Origin: Strigamia acuminata
Lineage: Eukaryota > Arthropoda > Chilopoda > Geophilomorpha > Linotaeniidae
NCBI GenBank assembly: GCA_949358305.1
Contig: CASHSZ010000035.1
Span: 1 to 25,000, forward strand
Reading direction: 5' to 3'
DNA: 25,000 nucleotides
Positions 18,441 through 25,000 of this stretch are shown here, in pieces. The notes beneath the pieces are model-generated. The model saw only the letters and a program-made list of their open reading frames with translations. It was not told the DNA's origin and searched no databases. Made by a program: the position numbers and the translations under genes. Positions within the stretch are counted from its first letter, which is position 1. Every line of letters begins with the position of its first letter.

Positions 18441-19020
18441 ACAGAGTTTGAAACTGCACGGCGTGATTAAGTCTGTCTCGACGTGCCAAAAATGCCAAAA
18501 CAATGACAAAGTATGTGTTAAATGAATGCCGCTTCTTTCTTTGTTTGTTTCTTCATTCGTCTGTTCGTTGTGTGAAAATAAAACAAATTGGTCAATTACA
18601 CACGTCGAGTTTGGTCCAGAAAACTCACACAACGCAATGAAGACCACCTCGCATGCTTGTTAAAAATTAAAAAGTGATGGCGATGCACGGGGTCTCCCGC
18701 CCGTGCGCGTGTGCACATGCTAATGTAATGTACGCACGCGCACGGGCGGGCGGTCGAGTGAATGCGTGAATCGTCTCTCCACTCGCTCGTTTGTTTGAAA
18801 ATAGACACTCGCACTACTTACAGTACCAAAATCCCTCCCCCCACCTATTCACGTTGTCGCAGTTACGTCAAGGTATCACGACGCGCAACAAAAAAAGGAA
18901 GAAAGATTTTTATCTATTGCGCCACACTCCATTTCGTGAAACACGCGTGTGTATCGATACGTTCGAGCGTTTTATCTGCAAGGTGAGAAAATAGTCGGTT
19001 TCCCCGACCACCATATTTTA
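18441..19020. other. Gap with a GC-rich inverted repeat and a possible leader exon
   Basis: Bases 18696-18750 form an inverted repeat: cccgcccgtgcgcgtg pairs with cacgcgcacgggcggg around a loop of about 20 bases. At 18765-18981 a frame ends in a good donor (ctgcaag|gtgaga). It could be a first, perhaps non-coding, exon of the gene at 19399, whose next possible acceptor is tctgtacag at 19378. Confidence 0.4.
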
Positions 19021-19026
19021 ATTTAG

Positions 19027-19098
19027 CCGACTGACTGACTGACTGACTGACTGACTGACTGACAGATAGATAGATAGATAGATAGATAGATGGATAGA
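19027..19098. repeat. Compound (GACT)n-(GATA)n microsatellite
   Basis: About nine GACT units pass directly into about seven GATA units with one variant (gatg). Confidence 0.95.
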
Positions 19099-19235
19099 CA
19101 GGGAAACAAACAAACGACTAAACAGGCGGTCGGGGATAAACGAGTGAAAACACGATGCGAGCACGGGCGGGGAAACCCCGTATTGTAACACAATAACCGC
19201 CATTGTTTACCGATTTGTTCGCTCATTTATTCACT

Positions 19236-19325
19236 TGACAATAACAATAATAATAATAATAATAGTAATACCTGTAAAAGCAATAATAGTGATAATAATA
19301 GTAATAATAATAATAATAGTAATAG
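19236..19325. repeat. (TAA)n-type microsatellite
   Basis: Interrupted aat/agt triplets over about 90 bases, upstream of the gene start at 19399. Confidence 0.9.
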
Positions 19326-19398
19326 AAAGAGAGAGATACGCGCATACGCTTATTGACGAAATGTGAATTTCTGTACAGGTGTGCGGACTGGAAAAAAA

Positions 19399-22300
19399 AT
19401 GGAGAAACAGAAAAAGAAAAAAAACCAGAAGGTAGCGAGGAAGAAGTTAAAGGGAACGAAGAAATGGAATACGACCGACAGCCAGAGATCGGATATAGAT
19501 GGTCAACCGATAGATAGTCAGGTGTCGGTGTACTCGGATAGCCAGTTGGTCGACGAGATGGATATCCAGCACAGAGATGACGACGACAGCGATTCCGAAA
19601 CGAGAACACAAAGAAGAAGCAACGACGAAGATGCCCGGAAAAATCGGACGAAAAAAAGCGTCAAGAAGACGCGCGTTTTGACGAAAAAGGACGACGAGAC
19701 GATAAGATCCTCGACGGAGAATGGTGCCGAGAAGGTGCAAATTTTGATGGAAGTGGGCGACAAATTGGAGAAAACCACAACCAAAAATGATGAAGCCGAG
19801 GCAACGAAAATTTTGACAAGAGAAGATGACGAGTGGGCGAATCTGAACAAAAGTCTTATTTTATTCGAGGACAACGAGGCACCCGATGCAGACAAACTAC
19901 AAGAAAAACAAGAACGGTGAGTAGAAACGCAAATTGTTTGATTTGAATCGCACCGAAGAAGTTATCGCGCGGTTTACATCTATAGCGCGCGCATATAACG
20001 CGCGGCTCAAAGCGTGCGAATTGCGATCCGTTTTTTTTTTTTTTTTTTGGCGCTCGATGCTAGTAACTCGCGATGATTTATTTGTTATTCTATTTAATCG
20101 TTTATTTATTTTTTTATCCCCCCCCCCCCCCCCCCCCCCACTAGACTCGATGACGGCAGACTCACGTCGACGATGCCGAGAACAGAGGATGTAACGGTTC
20201 TAAAAACACGCGTAGATTTCTTGTACCAGCAAGAAGAGGGACGTGGGACTAAATACACACAAATTGCGGAAGAATTACGCACCCTTAATCAAAGGTTGAG
20301 TGTAATCGAAGAAAGACTCACGACCGCCAGTACATCGCAACACATGACCGCAAGTACATCGCAACGCGTGACCACTAGTGCGTCGCAACAGGCTATTTGG
20401 TCGTCCTACGACCACCTTAAGGTAACAACGACGACAATCAATCAGCTCATTCGTTCGTTCGTTTGTTCGTTCAATCATCTTTCTCGTTTAGGACAAACCT
20501 GTCATCGATACGAGAAATGGGGTGTGTTGGTTGTGTCCCGACTCAAACAAAGTCCCGAAGGGCCCCAAAGCCGACATATGTAATCACTGGCGGCATATGC
20601 ACAACGTTGGAAAAATCAAACCGGCCAGGGAGTTGTTGCGCAATCACGTTGGCAACTTTGAGAACTTTTGTCGGGTATTTCCTAGCGCGTACGCGCGCGA
20701 TTCGTTTGTTCGCCTTTATTTACAATGTAAGCTGCGTAGCTCGGACATAACACCGTCCGGACAACTACGTGGTCCGGACAATTTTGTCCGGGCCCGGGCC
20801 CAACCAATAAGGAGCGATGCTAGATTTACTCTTTGGTTTGGACGACTTCCCTTTCCGAATTCCGGGCAAAGCGGTGCATCCCATATAAGGAAAAAATTAC
20901 CGTGTGGTTCGGACAAAAATAAAAAATGTCGATTTTCCAATGAAATAAATTAGAAAAAAAAACAAAAACAAAAACACTAAAATAAAAAAAAATAAATAAA
21001 TAAAAAAAGGTGTACACACCCTACAGAACGAACATCGCCTGGACTGGACACATTTCTGGGCCCCATCCTACATCCGGGCTACATAGCTTACACTGTATTT
21101 CTTTATTTATTTGTTTGTTTATTTACTTATTTATTAATTTAATTTATTTATTTATTTATTTATTTTTTTTTTTAATTTATTTTTTTTTTTTTTTTTTTCC
21201 CCCATTTTCATTGATGTGATCATCTCAATCGTTCATCTCTTCTTCAACAGGCACTGATGTTAACGAGGAAGAAGGCGGACGACTGTCCTTTATGCAACAC
21301 ACGATCAGAAAATATGCAATATCATTTGCGAGAGACACACAGATTCGACGTACTGCCCACATTTCTGAAGCTAAGTGGGAAGGGCACGAAGAGAGGAGGT
21401 GATACCCCTCCCCACCACAGTGGTGCTCGACAACAGCAAGGGAACGAGAAGAAGAAGAAGGGTGACGAGGTGAGGGAAAAACAATTCGGTTTATTTGTCA
21501 TTGACATTTTCTCTCTCTAGGCAATCGTGGTAACACCAAAGACCATGAAGTTGTTGCGAGAAGGATACACGCAATGGGAGAAGAACGTGAGTGTCTCGCC
21601 CCAAGGACCTGCCCGGGCAACTAGACTGATCGATTGTCCGTCTGTTTGTTTGTTTGTTTTATTTCAGCAACCCATCGATTTGAATCGACAAGCTCGGGCC
21701 CTAGAGTTTTTGTTCGGGAAGACACGACCCGACGACGATGACAGTAGCGACATCGAAGACGACGAAGACGAAGGCGAAGACGAAGACGAAGGCGAAGGCG
21801 AAGGCGATGGAAACGGTGGAAACGACGGCGGTCGCGTCGGACATGGTCGCGGCACCGCTCCTGGACGCGGGATGAAGCGCGATTGCGGTCTAATCGCTAG
21901 CATTGCGAAGAGCAAACGCGAACGTGAGGCTAAACAAATACGTGGACGCGGGCCGACTCCCACTACAAAGTCGTCGCCATCGTCGTCGTCGTCGTCGTCG
22001 CCGGACAATGACAAACCGGATCCGTTCAAGGTAAAGGAAAGGGATCCTTTCCGCTGCTCTCATTAATTTGGTGGTTCGTGTTTGACTGAAATTTCAGACA
22101 GCCTTGTATCGCGAGAAACGAGACATCACGGGAAGCAAATGCGACAGTGTTTACTGCGCGGAGTCGACTAGTCCGCGACTGAGTTGCAAATCGTGTTCCT
22201 CTTCGGTACACGAAGAATGTGTGGGGCGGACATGGACCAACCGGAAAAGCTACACCAAGTTCTTTTGTAGCGGTTGTCGTAAAATTCGTCCCGCTCCTAT

Positions 22301-22958
22301 CACGAAACTGCGGTGAGTGTTTTCTTTCATTTTATTCTGTAATTAACTATAATTTTTTTGACCACACCGTAGTCTAATTCGCTTGTTCATTATTTTACAC
22401 AGGTACTCCACTTACTCGATTGAGCAAAATCTCACCAAACACTTCAACATCTGCTTCCAACACGTCGCAGACGTACTCAATGGAAAGGTTAAAAGTTGGC
22501 GGATGAACCTCTTTGACAAAGGTGCCCCGAAGCGATCGTCCATGTCGACCAACCGACACGATTTACTGATCCAAGACGAAGAACTGGTACAGACTATAGA
22601 TTTTTTATTATTTTTATATGTTTTTGTTTGTTTGTTTGTTTGTTTGTTTGTTTGTTTGTTCGTTCTTTGCTTTCGTTCGATTGAATTTTGCTCATTTACA
22701 TTTCAGTGCAAACGTTTTGCTCATTCTATTATAAAGAAAATAAGGACGGAGCTGCCCATAAAAACACAGTATGCGCAGACGTGGGGACCAGACGGAATTG
22801 AAACATTCATGACAGCGGTCGCAATTCCCGAATTTCTGACCCGATTGATCTCTAAGATCGAGGACATCGACCGGGACCACGCAGACTTTTTCCTGGCTAA
22901 TGTGGATCGCCCGCGGTATTTTGTTGACGATTTGAAAGACACGCGTGCCAGTCCGTGA
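19399..22958 (+). CDS. Nine-exon zinc-finger and PHD-finger protein (~758 residues)
   Basis: Exons are 19399-19916, 20145-20421, 20492-20674, 21251-21469, 21521-21586, 21668-22030, 22098-22312, 22403-22586 and 22707-22958 (TGA). Phases agree at every join, and AATAAA is at 23016. Residues 1-190 are highly charged (Lys-rich, then Asp/Ser/Glu). A Ser/Thr octapeptide repeat (TASTSQ) follows near 235-255. Finger 1 is C277-x2-C280-x16-H297-x4-H302, and finger 2 is C338-x2-C341-x9-H351-x4-H356. An acidic D/E run and a Gly/Arg region lie at about 443-490 and a serine run near 525. Then comes a clear PHD finger: C557-x4-C562-x9-C572-x2-C575-x4-H580-x2-C583-x15-C599-x2-C602. The C-terminal ~150 residues are predicted globular and unrecognised. 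PHD fingers commonly read histone tails, so a chromatin-associated nuclear protein is likely. The donor of exon 3 is the weakest call: gtattt at 20675 keeps frame, while the better-looking gtaagc at 20727 does not. The true start may lie in an upstream exon. Confidence 0.75.
20118..20144 (+). promoter_or_regulatory. Poly-C tract forming a splice acceptor
   Basis: Twenty-two uninterrupted C residues followed by actag, the acceptor of exon 2 of the gene at 19399. The exon phase supports this acceptor (CG|A restores an Arg codon). A C-only polypyrimidine tract is uncommon, since U is usually preferred. Confidence 0.65.
20727..21250. other. Longest intron of the PHD gene, with GC palindromes and A/T tracts
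   Basis: Contains gtccggac twice, the perfect 12-bp palindrome GGGCCCGGGCCC at 20790-20801, an A-rich tract (20950-21006) and TTTA/T tracts (21110-21200). No coding signal is seen here. It is much longer than the gene's other introns (about 50-230 bases), so an insertion is possible. Confidence 0.4.
22624..22660. repeat. (TTTG)n microsatellite in intron 8
   Basis: About nine GTTT units within the last intron of the PHD gene. Confidence 0.9.
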
Positions 22959-23015
22959 AACGGCACAGTTTGTCAGATTTTCTTTTCTATTTTTTATTTT
23001 TCATTTGTGGTTTCG

Positions 23016-23021
23016 AATAAA
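23016..23021 (+). promoter_or_regulatory. Poly(A) signal AATAAA of the PHD gene
   Basis: Lies 58 bases after the TGA stop of the zinc-finger/PHD gene, in T-rich sequence. Confidence 0.6.
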
Positions 23022-24049
23022 CAAACACGCACCCCGTTTCGCATTGTTTTTCTTTCGTTTATTTATTTATCCATGCGTTTAACAAAATTTTCAGCACATA
23101 AATTGTTGTTGTGTAAAATTGCACACGCACGCGCGGTTGATTATATACACGCGCGTCCGATTTCCATACTCGCCTCTCGACCGCGCGAGCCTTGTGAAAG
23201 CCCTGTGGTTTCCCATCATCCCTCGGTTCATCCTACACGCGTTCTGCACGACGACGGCGTGGCAGCGAGTAGTTGGTCAACTGCCAAGTACTTTTCCAGC
23301 GAGAAAAAGAGGAAGAAAATTGAATCAACCGGTCTATCAACCGGCCTATCCATCGAATTAAGCAGGTATGTCGACGAGCGAGCGCCATGTTCGCGGACGG
23401 ACACAGACGGGAACCACAAGCGGTGTAATTGTCACCATCTTGCTCCCACAGATATTTCGAGAGAAATATTTGACGAAAATAGCGTGGGTAGATATTTTCA
23501 CCAGTTGCATTCAAAAGCTAACATAATTTGTATTTTACTCTAAATTTAAATGAAGATTGGCATCATTTACCATTTAAACCCGTGATGAAATTTAAAACGC
23601 ATCGGTATTTCAAGGGGGAAGGGAGGATAACACGTGTGCCATTGCTTCCCCTTTAATCACGTTCCCAGCACGTGACAACGATCACGTTCATCCGCGCTGC
23701 ACACGCGCACCAACCCGCGCGCCATTTAATGACCGCGCGTTATTTGCAAACCCGAACCCCCTATTATCAGATACCCGTGTCCAACCCTTCTCGGAGGTTT
23801 GTTAAAAGATCTACTCGACCGACTCTGGTAAATCGCGAAGAAAGGTGCACCAAATGTTGTCGCAATAATGCATATACATATCGTGGGAATATCCTGCATC
23901 CTATTTTCCCTGAAATACCAATGCAAATAGCCACCCGCGCTATTTCCACTGCAAAATTTTCTCGTTCGTCCGTACTTACTTTACTTTACTTTACTTTACT
24001 TTTTTTTTGTTTTATTTTTTGTTTTTTTGTTTTGTTTTGTTTTGCCTAG
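23022..24049. other. Gap between the PHD gene and the transposase
   Basis: No gene is firmly supported. Frames at 23060-23540 and 23672-23980 are open but unlike any family I know. The second could hold a 5' leader exon of the transposase, as it ends near cgtcc|gtactt (23969) and the transposase exon is entered in phase 2. A (TTTAC)n tract (23974-24000) and T/G tracts precede the acceptor tttgcctag at 24049. Confidence 0.35.
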
Positions 24050-24053
24050 GTCC

Positions 24054-25000
24054 ATGACGGACGGTTTTCCAAAAACGCCCAACGACACGCGCGTATGGGC
24101 CGCCACGACGACGCGGTACCGACAGGACGTCGGATTCGACGGCGAAACACCCGGCTATCGCGGCCGATGCGTGGCTACCAGCTCGGAATTCGACTATTTC
24201 GAGGAACTCTTCGGCGAGGCGGCCCGCTTCACCGTGACGGCGACGAACCGGGCCATTCGGAGAGAGGCGAAGCAGGAGAAAGAAGTGGGAAGAACGCGAG
24301 TACAGGTGTTGGGAAAAGTTGACGCACACGTTGCACACGTCGTTCACGGGGGTTCTCAGACGCGCTTTTGGTTGATTGTTCGTATAATATACATGTTTTT
24401 CGTTTTAGACGCGTTCGATGCAACGACCACGAGGTCCGAGAACTAGACAAAGAACGTTGGTCGCCGTGGCTTGCGGTAGTGGCGCTGGAGCACCCGGACC
24501 ACAACGCAGTGTTTTGAGAGTGTGTATCACCGCGGCCGACAGAAGGGCAGCCGAGCTGGCCGCCGGGCGACAGCCCCGACTTCCGTCTCGATCGCAACAC
24601 CCGCCACAACCGAGAGGGACAGCGACAAGGGCGCGCGCGCGGGTCCGCCCTCTAACGCTCGATGAGTTTTATGTATATCTAGGGATCCACGTCTTGGCCG
24701 GCTACAACAAACAACCCGAATTGCGACACTACTGGTCGAGCAGCAACGTCGGCGATCTCGGTGCACCGGCCGTTGGGCGAGCCATGACACACAAGAGGTT
24801 TCAGGAGATTTCGCGGTACCTTCATTACGGCACGCAACCGTCCTACCAACGGTTGCACGTTACCGGCTCTGCACGCGGCCCCGATGGCGGCAGCACAACG
24901 GCGGAAAGGGTGTCATTTTTGAAAGAACGCGAACAGGACGACCGCGCGATGAAAGTTCGCTTGTTCGCCGACCTGGTCAACAAACGCTTCCGCGCATGTC
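24054..25000 (+). CDS. piggyBac-family transposase, N-terminal part (cut by window end)
   Basis: Exon 1 is 24050-24299 (or to 24305) and exon 2 runs from 24409 to the window end. Both intron ends are phase 0. The ATG at 24054 is a few bases after an acceptor, so upstream UTR exons are likely. Exon 1 contains FDYFEELFGEAARFTVTATN, the 'F-x-x-LF ... TN' start of the piggyBac-derived transposase domain (PF13843 type). After an Arg/Pro/Gly-rich low-complexity insert, exon 2 has TLDEFYVYLGIHVLAGYNKQ, then HYWSS, then KRFQEISRYLHY, in the order and spacing of that family (L-G-I-x-x-x-x-G, Y-W-S, R-F-x-x-I-x-R-x-L-H). The sequence ends just before the first catalytic Asp would be expected, so activity cannot be judged. 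The frame is intact over about 280 residues. It could be an active transposase or a domesticated PGBD-like gene. Confidence 0.85.

Noticed and set aside
23007-23543. 178-codon frame after the PHD gene
   Set aside because: It starts inside the 3' end region of the PHD gene, runs through simple CpG-rich sequence and shows no family features.
14093-25000. Herpesvirus-piggyBac fusion of the Teratorn type
   Set aside because: Apart from the transposase, no viral capsid, polymerase, terminase or protease gene is seen. Only the weaker cargo idea is kept as a finding.
1-25000. tRNA or rRNA genes
   Set aside because: No convincing tRNA A-box/B-box pair with cloverleaf, and no rRNA core sequence, was noticed on either strand by eye. 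A covariance-model scan would be decisive.

Overview
This is eukaryotic nuclear DNA. Every gene that can be assembled has short spliceosomal introns with GT/AG ends and T-rich (once C-only) tracts before the acceptor. AATAAA signals follow several stop codons. No operons, Shine-Dalgarno sites, rRNA or tRNA were seen. CpG is very abundant (runs such as cgcgcg are everywhere), which suggests a genome without heavy CpG methylation. An invertebrate animal is a reasonable guess, but I cannot name the taxon. Much of the window is repeats.

Layout. 1-760: a worn copy of an interspersed repeat, here called R1. 1320-2024: a small five-exon gene with a duplicated exon-intron module. 2366-3905: two R1 copies. 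3906-4610: another repeat holding an internal direct repeat. 4747-5028 (+) and 5232-5780 (-): two convergent gene ends, the second a complete three-exon double zinc-finger gene. 6079-6189: a 36-codon hydrophobic ORF. 6480-9200: four more R1 copies, two in tandem. 9200-10080: no firm gene. 10080-12770: a giant nested inverted repeat. Its outer arms are arrays of a 56-bp hairpin-forming unit in opposite orientation, and its centre holds two copies of a ~0.37-kb palindrome. 12780-14030: two nested inverted-repeat elements. 14300-15734: a five- or six-exon gene with an acidic C-terminus. 16565-16790: a 75-bp tandem triplet. 16850-17200: an inverted R1 copy. 17880-18087 (-): a doubtful glycine-rich ORF. 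19399-22958: a nine-exon gene for a ~758-residue protein with two Cys2His2-like fingers, an acidic/RG-rich region and a clear PHD finger. 24054 to the window end: the N-terminal part of a piggyBac-family transposase, truncated by the window edge.

How the parts relate. The two zinc-finger genes (5.2-5.8 kb minus, 19.4-23.0 kb plus) share the same two-finger layout and a phase-0 intron at the same place before finger 2, so I infer that they are paralogues of a family I do not recognise. Paired or acidic, zinc-binding, probably nuclear proteins beside a piggyBac transposase and many repeats fit a mobile-element-rich region. Whether any gene here is transposon cargo cannot be decided from this window.

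Splice models were built by hand from reading frame, phase and splice consensus. No transcript, homology search or folding programme was available.
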